From Brachymonas wangyanguii (GTDB taxonomy: Bacteria; Pseudomonadota; Gammaproteobacteria; Burkholderiales; Burkholderiaceae_C), in contig NZ_CP173677.1 of assembly GCF_045055315.1 (NCBI RefSeq), forward strand, positions 1,984,001 through 2,048,000: DNA of 64,000 nucleotides. Direction: 5' to 3'. The stretch's first letter is position 1. The number at the start of each line of letters is the position of its first letter. The notes under the pieces were generated by a model, which saw nothing but the letters and a program-made list of their open reading frames with translations, did no database searches and was not told where the DNA came from. Shown here one piece after another: positions 20,284 to 28,642 of the stretch. A program made the translations under genes and the position numbers.

Positions 20284-20310
20284 ACATGGGGACAAGCCGG
20301 CCGATGTCAA
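20284..20310 (-). promoter_or_regulatory. Sigma-32-like promoter of cbpA-cbpM
   Basis: Reading the - strand, TTGACA (20310-20305) is followed after exactly 13 nt by CCCCATGT (20291-20284). The E. coli heat-shock consensus is CTTGAAA, 13-15 nt, CCCCATNT, so the -10 is perfect and the -35 close. It lies about 54 nt before the cbpA start codon. CCCCAT-tac-ATGGGG (20277-20291) makes the -10 part of a short palindrome. Confidence 0.6.
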
Positions 20311-20335
20311 TCGGATCAGACCTACAGGGCGGATT

Positions 20336-20833
20336 TCAGTTGTCGGCCAGGGGCAGTGGCAGGCTGGTGCCGAACTTGGCGCGGCGCAGGCTGAAGAAGG
20401 AGCGCACATTACGCACATTGGCCTGCTGGCTGAACAGGCGCTGGCTCAAGGCCATGAAGGCCGGCATGTCGGCCACGGTGATGATCAGCACAAAGTCCGG
20501 CCCGGGCGAGGTGCGGTAGCACTGCTGCACGGCGCTTTCCTGCACCGCCAGTGCCTCGAAGGCGGACTGGCGCTCTTCGGCCTGCACGTCCAGCGTGACC
20601 TCGACAATCGCCGTCAGCCCGGCCCCGGTATGCCGGCGCAGCGCATCGGCCCCGAGCACGGCCACGGTGCGCTCGATCAGGCCGAGCTGCTGCAAACGGC
20701 GCACGCGGCGCAGGCAGGTGGGGGGTGTCAGGTGGCAGCGCTCGGCCAGTGCCTGGTTGCTCAGGCTGGCATCCTGCTGCAGCTGCTGGAGAATGCGCCA
20801 GTCACTGGCATCGAGTTCCACGCGATCATCCAT
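20336..20833 (-). CDS. Lrp/AsnC family transcriptional regulator
   Basis: A 165-residue feast/famine regulator. Residues 8-60 form the AsnC-type winged HTH (DWRILQQLQQDASLSNQALAER, then PPTCLRRVRRLQQLGLI); the C-terminal RAM domain (AIVEVTLDVQ ... FVLIITVADMPAF) would bind an amino-acid effector. Length is typical. It is divergent from glmS across an AT-rich 160-bp gap with inverted repeats, suggesting autoregulation. It is adjacent to cbpA, which in E. coli is itself an Lrp-controlled gene. The amino acid sensed cannot be told from sequence. Confidence 0.9.
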   Translation of the reverse strand: MDDRVELDASDWRILQQLQQDASLSNQALAERCHLTPPTCLRRVRRLQQLGLIERTVAVLGADALRRHTGAGLTAIVEVTLDVQAEERQSAFEALAVQESAVQQCYRTSPGPDFVLIITVADMPAFMALSQRLFSQQANVRNVRSFFSLRRAKFGTSLPLPLADN

Positions 20834-20852
20834 TTCAATTTACCTGCTATTT

Positions 20853-20896
20853 TGAAAGATAAATTCACTTCACTGTTTTCATGAAATTATCTTTCA
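20853..20896. promoter_or_regulatory. Paired Lrp-type operator in the regulator-glmS gap
   Basis: TGAAAGATAAATTCA (20853-20867) and TGAAATTATCTTTCA (20882-20896) are inverted copies of each other with one mismatch in 15, and each is itself a partial dyad (TGAA...TTCA). Their centres are 29 bp apart, close to three helical turns. The 15-bp dyad form is what Lrp/AsnC proteins bind. The site starts 20 bp from the regulator's ATG, in sharply AT-rich DNA. Confidence 0.6.
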
Positions 20897-20993
20897 TTTT
20901 TTGTGAAATTTGAACGATTGTTTTTCCCGCCAACCCCTATCATGGGGGATTGGCGTGCCCACCGGGCCCGCCGCTCAACCTTGGAGAAGAAGA

Positions 20994-22853
20994 ATGTGCG
21001 GAATCGTTGCTGGTGTGGGTTCGAACAATGTGGTGCCGGTGCTGGTGCAGGGCTTGCAACGCCTGGAGTACCGCGGCTATGACTCCTGCGGCGTGGCTGT
21101 CTGGAATGACGGTCTGAAGCGCGCCCGCAGCACGGCCCGTGTCGCCGAGCTGCTGGAGCAGGTGCAGCAGGATGGCCTGGGCGGCTATACCGGCATCGCG
21201 CACACGCGCTGGGCCACGCACGGCGTGCCGGCCACGCACAACGCACACCCGCATTTCAGCTTTGGCCCGCAGGCCGAAGGGGCTGCCGTCGAAGGCAAGG
21301 CGCGTATCGCGCTGGTGCACAACGGCATCATCGAAAACCACGAGGAGCTGCGCGCCGAACTGCGTGCCAAGGGCTACCAGTTTGACAGCCAGACCGATAC
21401 CGAGGTGATTGCCCACCTGATCGATTCCGTCTACGACGGCGACCTGTTCGTGGCGGTGAAGGAAGCGCTGGCGCGCCTGCACGGCGCCTATGCCGTGGCA
21501 GTGATCGCGCGTGACGAGCCGAATCGCGTGATTGGTGGCCGCGCCGGTTCGCCGCTGATCCTGGGCCTGGCGGCCGACGGCTCCAACTACCTGGCCAGCG
21601 ATGCCATGGCACTGGCCGGCGTGACCGACCAGATCGTCTATCTGGAAGAAGGCGACGTGATCGACCTGCAGCCAGGCAAGTACTGGATCGAAAACGCCGG
21701 TCAGCGCCTGGAAGCAGCCGACCGTCCGGTAAAGACGGTGCACGCGCACAGCGGTGCCGCCGAACTCGGCCCCTACCGCCACTACATGCAGAAGGAAATC
21801 TTCGAGCAGCCGCGTGCGTTGGCCGATACGCTGGAAGGCATCGAGGCCTTTGCGCCGACGCTGTTCGGTGACGAAGCCGCCAACGTGTTCCGTGACATCG
21901 AGCGCGTGCTGATCCTGTCCTGTGGCACCAGCTATTACAGCGGCTGCACCGCCAAATACTGGCTGGAAGCCATCGCCGGCGTGCCCTGCGATGTGGAAAT
22001 TGCCAGCGAGTACCGCTACCGCACCAGCGTGCCCCATCCGAAGACGCTGGTGGTCACCATCAGCCAGAGCGGCGAAACCGCCGACACCCTGGCCGCGTTG
22101 CGTCACGCCAAGTCGCTGGGCATGACGCAAACCCTGACGATCTGCAACGTGGCAACCAGCGCCATGGTGCGCGAGTGCAAGCTGCACTACATCACGCGCG
22201 CCGGCGTGGAGATTGGCGTGGCCTCGACCAAGGCATTCACCACCCAGCTGGCGGCACTGTTCCTGCTGACGCAGGTGATTGGCCAGATCAAGGGCACGAT
22301 CCCCGCCGCCAAGCAGGAAGAATACCTGCAGCGCATGCGTCACCTGCCGGTGGCCATCCAGTCGGTGCTGGCGCTGGAGCCGCAGGTGATCCAGTGGTCG
22401 GAAGACTTTGCCAGCAAGGACAACGCGATTTTCCTCGGTCGTGGCATGCACTACCCGATTGCGCTGGAAGGTGCGCTCAAGCTGAAGGAAATCAGCTACA
22501 TCCACGCCGAGGCCTACCCCGCCGGCGAACTCAAGCACGGCCCGCTGGCACTGATCACCGATGCCATGCCGGTGGTGGTGGTTGCCCCGAATGACGAGCT
22601 GATCGACAAGCTCAAGAGCAATATGCAGGAAGTGCGTGCCCGTGGCGGTGTGCTGTATGTGCTGGCCGATGCCGACAGCCAGATCCGCAGCGAGGAAGGC
22701 ATGCACGTGATCCGCATGCCCGAGCACTACGGCAGCCTGAGCCCGATCCTGCACGTGCTGCCGTTGCAGCTGCTGGCCTACCACACGGCCGTGGCCAAGG
22801 GCACGGACGTGGACAAGCCGCGCAACCTGGCCAAGAGCGTGACGGTGGAATAA
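20994..22853 (+). CDS. glmS: Glutamine--fructose-6-phosphate aminotransferase (isomerizing)
   Basis: First committed enzyme of amino-sugar synthesis; makes glucosamine-6-phosphate from fructose-6-phosphate and glutamine. The 619-residue product starts MCGIVAGVG, so Cys2 becomes the N-terminal nucleophile of the glutaminase domain; two SIS isomerase domains follow (LSCGTSYYSG, TISQSGETADTLAAL) and the C-terminus ends KSVTVE as in the family. GGAGAAGAAG precedes the ATG at 20994. It may be about ten residues longer than E. coli GlmS, through small loops. No glmS ribozyme was seen in the leader. Confidence 0.97.
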   Translation: MCGIVAGVGSNNVVPVLVQGLQRLEYRGYDSCGVAVWNDGLKRARSTARVAELLEQVQQDGLGGYTGIAHTRWATHGVPATHNAHPHFSFGPQAEGAAVEGKARIALVHNGIIENHEELRAELRAKGYQFDSQTDTEVIAHLIDSVYDGDLFVAVKEALARLHGAYAVAVIARDEPNRVIGGRAGSPLILGLAADGSNYLASDAMALAGVTDQIVYLEEGDVIDLQPGKYWIENAGQRLEAADRPVKTVHAHSGAAELGPYRHYMQKEIFEQPRALADTLEGIEAFAPTLFGDEAANVFRDIERVLILSCGTSYYSGCTAKYWLEAIAGVPCDVEIASEYRYRTSVPHPKTLVVTISQSGETADTLAALRHAKSLGMTQTLTICNVATSAMVRECKLHYITRAGVEIGVASTKAFTTQLAALFLLTQVIGQIKGTIPAAKQEEYLQRMRHLPVAIQSVLALEPQVIQWSEDFASKDNAIFLGRGMHYPIALEGALKLKEISYIHAEAYPAGELKHGPLALITDAMPVVVVAPNDELIDKLKSNMQEVRARGGVLYVLADADSQIRSEEGMHVIRMPEHYGSLSPILHVLPLQLLAYHTAVAKGTDVDKPRNLAKSVTVE

Positions 22854-22989
22854 GCCACCAGCGCTGACGCGGGCCGGGCATGCACACGCCCTGCCCCTGT
22901 CAGCCCGCTCCATCTTTGCGTATGATGAGCCCTGCCGCACCAGCCTCATGCTGCGTTGCGGCATTTTCCGTAGCCGAACCCTCCATACC

Positions 22990-23826
22990 ATGACCTCTCT
23001 TGCCGCCTACGCAGAAGCCGCCTTCCTCGGCCTGCTGCAGGGACTCACCGAATTCCTGCCGATTTCTTCCAGCGCACACCTGCGCATTGTCGGTCCGCTG
23101 CTGCCTTCGGGTGGTGACCCAGGCGCGGCGTTTACCGCCATCACCCAGATCGGCACCGAAGCGGCGGTGCTGATCTATTTCCGCCATGAGCTGTGGGCGA
23201 TTCTCAAGTCCTGGTGGCAATCGGTGCTGAGCAAGGGCCGGCACATGGATGCCGATGCGCGCATGGGCTGGCTGATCCTGCTGGGTACCCTGCCGATTGC
23301 CATTCTGGGCCTGCTGTTCAAGGACGCGATCGAAACCCATTTGCGCAACCTCTACATCACCGCCACCATGCTGATCGTGTTCAGCCTGTTCCTGTGGCTG
23401 GCCGACCGCATAGCCAAACAGCGCCAGACGCTGGCCGAACTGAGCTGGCGCGACGGCCTGATCTTCGGTTTTGCGCAGGCCATGGCGCTGATTCCGGGTG
23501 TCTCGCGCTCGGGCGGCACCATCACGGCCGGCCTGCTGATGGGCTACACGCGGGAAGCGGCGGCGCGCTATTCCTTTCTGCTGGCGGTCCCGGCGGTGCT
23601 GCTGTCCGGCGGCTACCAGCTGCTGCGCAGCTTCCAGGTAGGCAGTCCGATTGCCCCCGGCCCGACGGCACTGGCCACACTGATCGCCTTTGTCACCGGC
23701 TATGCGGTGATCGTGGTGTTCCTGAAGTTTGTCTCCAGGAACTCCTACTTTGCCTTTGTGGCCTACCGCATCGTGCTGGGCCTGCTGGTGTTCCTGCTGC
23801 TGTACATGGGCGTGCTGACGCCCTGA
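22990..23826 (+). CDS. uppP: Undecaprenyl-diphosphatase
   Basis: Integral membrane phosphatase (BacA/UppP) that recycles undecaprenyl pyrophosphate for cell-wall carriers and confers bacitracin tolerance. The 278-residue product has about eight hydrophobic segments and the two family signatures: GLLQGLTEFLPISSSAHL near the N-terminus and the inverted counterpart ALIPGVSRSGGTITAGL near residue 165. The ATG at 22990 fits the family N-terminus. It follows glmS, also a cell-envelope gene, by 136 nt. Confidence 0.96.
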   Translation: MTSLAAYAEAAFLGLLQGLTEFLPISSSAHLRIVGPLLPSGGDPGAAFTAITQIGTEAAVLIYFRHELWAILKSWWQSVLSKGRHMDADARMGWLILLGTLPIAILGLLFKDAIETHLRNLYITATMLIVFSLFLWLADRIAKQRQTLAELSWRDGLIFGFAQAMALIPGVSRSGGTITAGLLMGYTREAAARYSFLLAVPAVLLSGGYQLLRSFQVGSPIAPGPTALATLIAFVTGYAVIVVFLKFVSRNSYFAFVAYRIVLGLLVFLLLYMGVLTP

Positions 23827-23831
23827 GGCCA

Positions 23832-23874
23832 AGCCTGACAGGACAGCCGCATCGGGCTGCCTGTCATCCAGGCT
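23832..23874. terminator. Bidirectional hairpin between uppP and a convergent lipoprotein gene
   Basis: Nested arms AGCCTGACAGG and CCTGTCA-tc-CAGGCT (23832-23842 and 23860-23874) enclose an inner AGCC/GGCT pairing. It fills the 52-bp gap between two convergent stop codons. There is no T-tract, so termination efficiency is uncertain. Confidence 0.5.
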
Positions 23875-23878
23875 GCTG

Positions 23879-25618
23879 TCACTCCTGCGCTGCCGGCTCT
23901 GCCACGGCTGCTGCCTGCGCATCCACCGCCTGTTCCGCCCGTGCCGCTGCATACGCCGCACGGGCTTCTTCCAGGCTAGCCACCGTACCATCAGCCTGTT
24001 CCTCCGTTGCGGCGTCTGCTGCCTCGGAAGCCAGAAGCGCGGCCTGGGCCGCGGTCACGGCTGCTTCGGCAGCCTCCACGGCATCGTCATGAGCGCTGTC
24101 ACCGTCTTCCGCCCAGGCCACATCATCTGTCTGCGTGCGTGCGCTGACATCGTCATGCATGCTGGCGAGCATGTAGCCCATCAGTGAACCCTTGACCGCC
24201 TCGCGCAGGCTGACCGCCTGCTCCGGCTGGATCCTGGCCACCGGCCCGGATGGCACGTCACCGTAGATTCTGCTGCCCATGGTCTTGACCTTCACATAGT
24301 CCTCTTCGTCTCCCAGGTGCAGGTCGTAGCGCTTGTCCTCGCGCAGCAGGCGGCCGCGGCGATCCAGCCACAGCCACTGCGTGATGGTGGAATCGTCCAG
24401 CGTGCGCGCCACGATCTTGTCGAGGCTGCCAGGCGCGTCCTCGACCGCATCGGCGTGGCTGCCGGATTCCGCGCTGACCGTGGCATCCGGCGTGGCGTTC
24501 GGGGCGCTGTCCCCGCTGAGCCTGTCCATTGCCGGAGTGTCAGCCTGCTCCGGGAGCTGCGCTGCAGCTGCGGTTGCCTGCGACGGCTTCTGGAGGTCGC
24601 CCCCCATGCCGACCAGCACATCCAGCAGCTGGCCGACCTTTTCACGGTTCCTGTCTTCGCGCACGGTTTGCACGATGCCGTCCCGGTTGTCACGCAGGAA
24701 ATTGCGGTTCTGCAGCAGCGCGGTACGCAGCGGCACCTGGTAGCGGATCTTGCGATAGGCTCCCGGCACCTGCGGACCGTCTTCCAGCGGCTCGTAGCCG
24801 ATCGCTCCGGCATCGGCATGTTCCAGCGCATAGCTGCGCTGCTGGCGCAGGATGCCGTACAGCTTCATCGCATCCACCTTCCGGTTCAGCGGCCCCAGAC
24901 CGATGCGTATCGGCTTGTCACGCGTGACCGGGTTCATCAGCATGCTGATGGCTTCGGCGTCCCAGTACAGCTGGCGATTGCGCACATCCACCAGGAACGG
25001 CATGTGGTAGCTCTGGCTGGTGGTGCGGGTGCGGTAATCCATGCCGGACACATGCTCGATACGGCCAGTGCTGCCATCCACCACGGTATCGCCCTGGAAC
25101 CGGATGTTGCGCAGCATGTGCAGATAGCCGCTGCCCAGGTTGCCCACCACGCCCAGCAGGTCCAGTTCGCGGTTGTCGGCCGCGATTCCGGCCAGCATGT
25201 CTTCATCGGCATCTGCATCGCTGCCGTCGGCAGGCTTCTGCTGCGGCTTGGCGATTCTTGTCGCGGGCTCACCCTCACGGGACGCATCGACGGGAGCCTT
25301 GCCGGCCATGCCGCGCAAGGCCTCGCGCGCAGCGCCCAGCGCCGTCCCCGCCTCGCCACTGGCCAGGATCTCCTCGCCCTCTGCGCCCATCAGCGATTCG
25401 GCCAGCTCCTGCAGCGATTCCGACAGCTCGACATCTTCCAGCCGGACTTCGCTCTGCACCCGGTAGCTGGTCGCCTCCTGCTGCTGGCGCATGCTGGCCC
25501 AGGCCGCCGAGGCAGCAGTCGGGTATGTGTCGTAAAAGCTGCTGCAGGCACCCAGCGAGCCGGCCAGGGGGAGCAGGCTCAACAGGCGGGCATGGCGGCG
25601 GGCAGGATGGGTGGACAT
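23879..25618 (-). CDS. Large lipoprotein of unknown function with acidic Ala-rich tail
   Basis: A 579-residue predicted lipoprotein; the signal peptide ends in LAGSLGACSS (lipobox with the modified Cys near residue 24). GGAG about 10 nt upstream supports the start at 25618. Three parts are visible: a helical Glu/Ala-rich N-terminal third, a central region rich in Tyr, Trp and Asp (YLHMLRNIRFQGDTVVDGS; QLYWDAEAISMLMNP; ITQWLWLDRRGRLLRED) that looks like a beta-rich domain, and a low-complexity Ala/Glu/Asp tail over the last hundred residues. No family was recognised. It is probably an envelope protein; the operon context is uninformative. Confidence 0.75.
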   Translation of the reverse strand: MSTHPARRHARLLSLLPLAGSLGACSSFYDTYPTAASAAWASMRQQQEATSYRVQSEVRLEDVELSESLQELAESLMGAEGEEILASGEAGTALGAAREALRGMAGKAPVDASREGEPATRIAKPQQKPADGSDADADEDMLAGIAADNRELDLLGVVGNLGSGYLHMLRNIRFQGDTVVDGSTGRIEHVSGMDYRTRTTSQSYHMPFLVDVRNRQLYWDAEAISMLMNPVTRDKPIRIGLGPLNRKVDAMKLYGILRQQRSYALEHADAGAIGYEPLEDGPQVPGAYRKIRYQVPLRTALLQNRNFLRDNRDGIVQTVREDRNREKVGQLLDVLVGMGGDLQKPSQATAAAAQLPEQADTPAMDRLSGDSAPNATPDATVSAESGSHADAVEDAPGSLDKIVARTLDDSTITQWLWLDRRGRLLREDKRYDLHLGDEEDYVKVKTMGSRIYGDVPSGPVARIQPEQAVSLREAVKGSLMGYMLASMHDDVSARTQTDDVAWAEDGDSAHDDAVEAAEAAVTAAQAALLASEAADAATEEQADGTVASLEEARAAYAAARAEQAVDAQAAAVAEPAAQE

Positions 25619-25805
25619 GATGCTGGCTCCAGATGACATATGAAATTGAAAATTGTTGGCGCAGATTATGCAGGCTTCAGGACAGCTCATGACAAGGCAT
25701 CGCACCGGGCCTGACGGCCAGACCCACAACTCTCCGGGGATTCAGGGGCATGCCACAATCGGGTTTTCTGCCAACGCATCCCTTGTGGACCCTGCCCTGA
25801 CCGCC

Positions 25806-26288
25806 ATGGACCTTCCTGCCCACCAGCTCAGCATGACCGTGCTGATGACGCCCGATACCGCCAACTTCTCCGGCAATGTGCACGGAGGGCATCTGCTCAA
25901 GTTGCTGGACCAGGTGGCTTTTGCCTGCGCCAGCCGCTATGCCGGCCATTATGTGGTAACACTGAGCGTGGACCAGGTGGTATTCCGCCAACCGATCCAC
26001 GTCGGCGAACTGGTGACGCTGCTGGCTGCCGTCAACTACACCGGCTCGTCCTCCATGGAAATCGGCATCAAGGTGCTGGCCGAAAACATCCGCACCCAGG
26101 ACAAGCGCCACGTCAACAGCTGCTTCTTCACCATGGTGGCGGTGGACGAGAGCGGCAAGCCGACCGCCGTGCCGCCGCTGCGCCCGTTCACGCCGGAAGA
26201 AAAGCGCCGCTACGCCGCCGCCGAGCTGCGCAAGACCATGCGCCGCGAGATGGAGCAGCGTTACGCGGCGATTCGCGAGGAATCCTGA
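25806..26288 (+). CDS. Acyl-CoA thioesterase (YciA-like hotdog)
   Basis: A 160-residue single-hotdog thioesterase. MTVLMTPDTANFSGNVHGGHLLKLLDQVAF carries the family signature, with the catalytic Asp in LLDQ, and VTLSVDQVVFRQPIHVGELV is the second conserved block; it belongs to the YciA/BACH group of acyl-CoA hydrolases. The ATG at 25806 was chosen because similarity begins there; in-frame starts further up would add poorly conserved sequence. Its TGA is immediately followed by the stop codon of the convergent enoyl-CoA hydratase gene, with no base between. Confidence 0.88.
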   Translation: MDLPAHQLSMTVLMTPDTANFSGNVHGGHLLKLLDQVAFACASRYAGHYVVTLSVDQVVFRQPIHVGELVTLLAAVNYTGSSSMEIGIKVLAENIRTQDKRHVNSCFFTMVAVDESGKPTAVPPLRPFTPEEKRRYAAAELRKTMRREMEQRYAAIREES

Positions 26289-27086
26289 TCAGCTCCTGAA
26301 CACCGGCTTGCGCTTTTCCAGGAAGGCGTCGATGCCTTCGGCGGCATCGTCTTCCATCATGTTGCAGGCCATCGATTCGGCTGCCAGCGCATAGGCATCG
26401 GCCAGTGGCAGCTGGCGCTGGCGCTGGAACATGGCCTTGCCGTGGCGGATCGCTGCCGGGCTCTTGGCGCAGATGCTGCTGGTGTACTCGGCAATCGCGG
26501 CATCGAGCTGCCCGGCCGGCACCACGCGGTTCACCAGGCCCCAATCCTGCGCCATGGGCGCATCGATGAAGCGGCCCGTCACCAGCATGTCAAAGGCATT
26601 CTTCGCGCCCACATTGCGCGACAGCGCCACCGAGGGCGTGGCACAGAACAGGCCGACATTGATGCCCGATACGGCAAAGCGCGCTTCTTCTGCCGCCACC
26701 GCCAGATCGCAGGTGGCCACCAGCTGGCAACCGGCTGCGGTGGCCACGCCATGCACGCGCGCAATCACCGGTACCGGCAGCGCCACAATCGACTGCATCA
26801 GCGCCGCGCAGCGCGCAAACAGGGTCTGGTAGTAGTCCTTGCGATACTGGCTGCGCATTTCGCGCAGGTCATGGCCGGCACAGAAGGCCTTGCCGCGCGC
26901 GGCGATCACCACGCAGCGGATGCTGCTGTCGGCAGCGATATCGGCAAGGGCCTCTTCGAGCGCCCCCATCATCGCTTCGGACAAGGGGTTGAACTGGCGC
27001 GGGCGGTTCAGCCACAGGGTGCAGACGCCATCGGCGCGCTCCAGTTGCACATACGGTTCATCGGCGGGGGTAGCGATACTGCTCAT
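26289..27086 (-). CDS. Enoyl-CoA hydratase/isomerase family protein
   Basis: A 265-residue crotonase-fold enzyme. The CoA-binding and oxyanion-hole segments are AFCAGHDLREM (near residue 75) and VHGVATAAGCQLVATCDLAVA (near 115-135). The second catalytic-position glutamate of true hydratases is not evident (FAVSGINVGLFC), and the FxxGHDL variant resembles a subgroup often annotated as ECHDC3-like or as hydratases of unknown substrate. The start at 27086 gives the usual N-terminus. It is divergent from cca, about 90 bp apart. Confidence 0.85.
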   Translation of the reverse strand: MSSIATPADEPYVQLERADGVCTLWLNRPRQFNPLSEAMMGALEEALADIAADSSIRCVVIAARGKAFCAGHDLREMRSQYRKDYYQTLFARCAALMQSIVALPVPVIARVHGVATAAGCQLVATCDLAVAAEEARFAVSGINVGLFCATPSVALSRNVGAKNAFDMLVTGRFIDAPMAQDWGLVNRVVPAGQLDAAIAEYTSSICAKSPAAIRHGKAMFQRQRQLPLADAYALAAESMACNMMEDDAAEGIDAFLEKRKPVFRS

Positions 27087-27177
27087 GCGGACTCCAGTGA
27101 CAAAACGCGCTACAGGATACACTGGGACACTCCGGCCCGCCATGGGCTGTTACCCGCAAGACCTGCCTTTTCCCGTC

Positions 27178-28473
27178 ATGACCGCTGCCGTACCCGCCCT
27201 TCCCCGCCTGCCTGGTGCCCGCATCTACATGGTGGGTGGTGCCGTGCGCGATACCCTGCTCGGCCTGCCGGTGCAGGACCACGACTGGGTTGTCGTCGGG
27301 GCCACGCCGGAGCTGATGGTGGCGCACGGCTTTGTGCCGGTGGGCAAGGATTTTCCGGTGTTCCTGCACCCGGACACGCACGAGGAATACGCGCTGGCGC
27401 GCACCGAACGCAAAACCGCGCGCGGCTACAAGGGCTTTGCCATCCATACCGATCCCGGCGTGACCCTGGAAGAAGACCTGGCGCGCCGCGACCTGACCAT
27501 CAACGCCATCGCCCGGGCCGAAGACGGCAACCTGGCCGATCCGTTCCAGGGCCAGCGCGACCTGCAACAGCGCGTGCTGCGCCATGTGACCGATGCCTTT
27601 GGCGAGGATCCGGTACGCATTCTGCGCCTGGCGCGCTTTGCCGCACGCTTCAGCGATTTCCACACCGCCCCGGAAACGCTGGCACTGATGCAGCAGATGG
27701 TGGAGGACGGCGAGGCCGATCACCTGGTGGCGGAGCGCGTCTGGCAGGAAATCAGCCGCGGCCTGCTGGAGCAGCGCCCGTCGCGCATGCTGCAGGAACT
27801 GCGTGCCAGCGGTGCACTGCAGCGCATCCTGCCCGAAGTGGCGGCCCTGTACGGTGTGCCGCAGCGCGCCGAATACCACCCGGAAATCGATACCGGCGTG
27901 CATCTGGAAATGGTGCTGGACATGGCGGCCCGGCTGCAGACGCCGCTGACCGTGCGCTTTGCCTGCCTGTGTCACGACCTGGGCAAGGCCACCACGCCGG
28001 CGGATGTGCTGCCACGCCATATCGGCCACGAGCAGCGCAGCGTGCAACTGCTGCGCGGGCTGTGCGAACGCCTGCGCGTGCCGGTCGCCTGCCGCGAGCT
28101 GGCCGAAGTGGTGGCCCGCGAGCACGGCAACATCCACCAGAGCCTGGAGTTTTCACCGGTAGCCACGGTGCGTCTGCTGGAGCGCTGCGACGCGCTGCGC
28201 CAGCCGGAACGCTTTGCCGAGGTGCTGCTGGCCTGCGCATGCGATGCCCGCGGTCGGCTCGGTTTTGCCGAACGCCCCTACCCGCAGGCGGCACGCCTGC
28301 AGGCTGCGCTGGACCGGCTGCGCACGCTGGACGAAGGCGCCATCGCACGCCAGCTGCAGCAACAGTGGCAGACCCCGGATGGGACGCGTCCGGCCAACCC
28401 CGGGGAACAGATCCGCCAGGCCATCCACGCCGCGCGCGTGCAGTTGCTGCAGGACGCTGACGGGCAGGCCTGA
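27178..28473 (+). CDS. cca: Multifunctional CCA tRNA nucleotidyltransferase
   Basis: Adds or repairs the CCA end of tRNAs. The 431-residue product has the class II nucleotidyltransferase core (YMVGGAVRDTLLG, then DHDWVVVG with the metal Asp residues), the helical neck with DPVRILRLARFAARF, and a C-terminal HD phosphohydrolase domain (RFACLCHDLGKATTP), as in E. coli-type bifunctional Cca. The start at 27178 places VGGAVRD at the usual distance; an ATG at 27142 would add 12 residues. Confidence 0.95.
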   Translation: MTAAVPALPRLPGARIYMVGGAVRDTLLGLPVQDHDWVVVGATPELMVAHGFVPVGKDFPVFLHPDTHEEYALARTERKTARGYKGFAIHTDPGVTLEEDLARRDLTINAIARAEDGNLADPFQGQRDLQQRVLRHVTDAFGEDPVRILRLARFAARFSDFHTAPETLALMQQMVEDGEADHLVAERVWQEISRGLLEQRPSRMLQELRASGALQRILPEVAALYGVPQRAEYHPEIDTGVHLEMVLDMAARLQTPLTVRFACLCHDLGKATTPADVLPRHIGHEQRSVQLLRGLCERLRVPVACRELAEVVAREHGNIHQSLEFSPVATVRLLERCDALRQPERFAEVLLACACDARGRLGFAERPYPQAARLQAALDRLRTLDEGAIARQLQQQWQTPDGTRPANPGEQIRQAIHAARVQLLQDADGQA

Positions 28474-28642
28474 CAAGGCTGTTGCGGACACCGACGCAGG
28501 CGTGCCTCGTCCAGCTCCGGCACGCAGCAGGCTGCCGGACATCTTGTGCTGCCGCCCATGGTCCGGATCAGGGTACGCTACACTAGCAATGTAGGTAGCA
28601 TTTCCATGCCGGTTCCGGAATCCCGTTTAGCCCTTTTCTCTC

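Noticed and set aside
20910..20993. A glmS ribozyme or riboswitch in the glmS leader
   Set aside because: The leader is too short and shows none of the ribozyme's pseudoknot elements; this ribozyme is known mainly from Gram-positive bacteria.
20940..22991. A 683-codon open frame opposite glmS
   Set aside because: Antisense shadow of GlmS with the same compositional signature.
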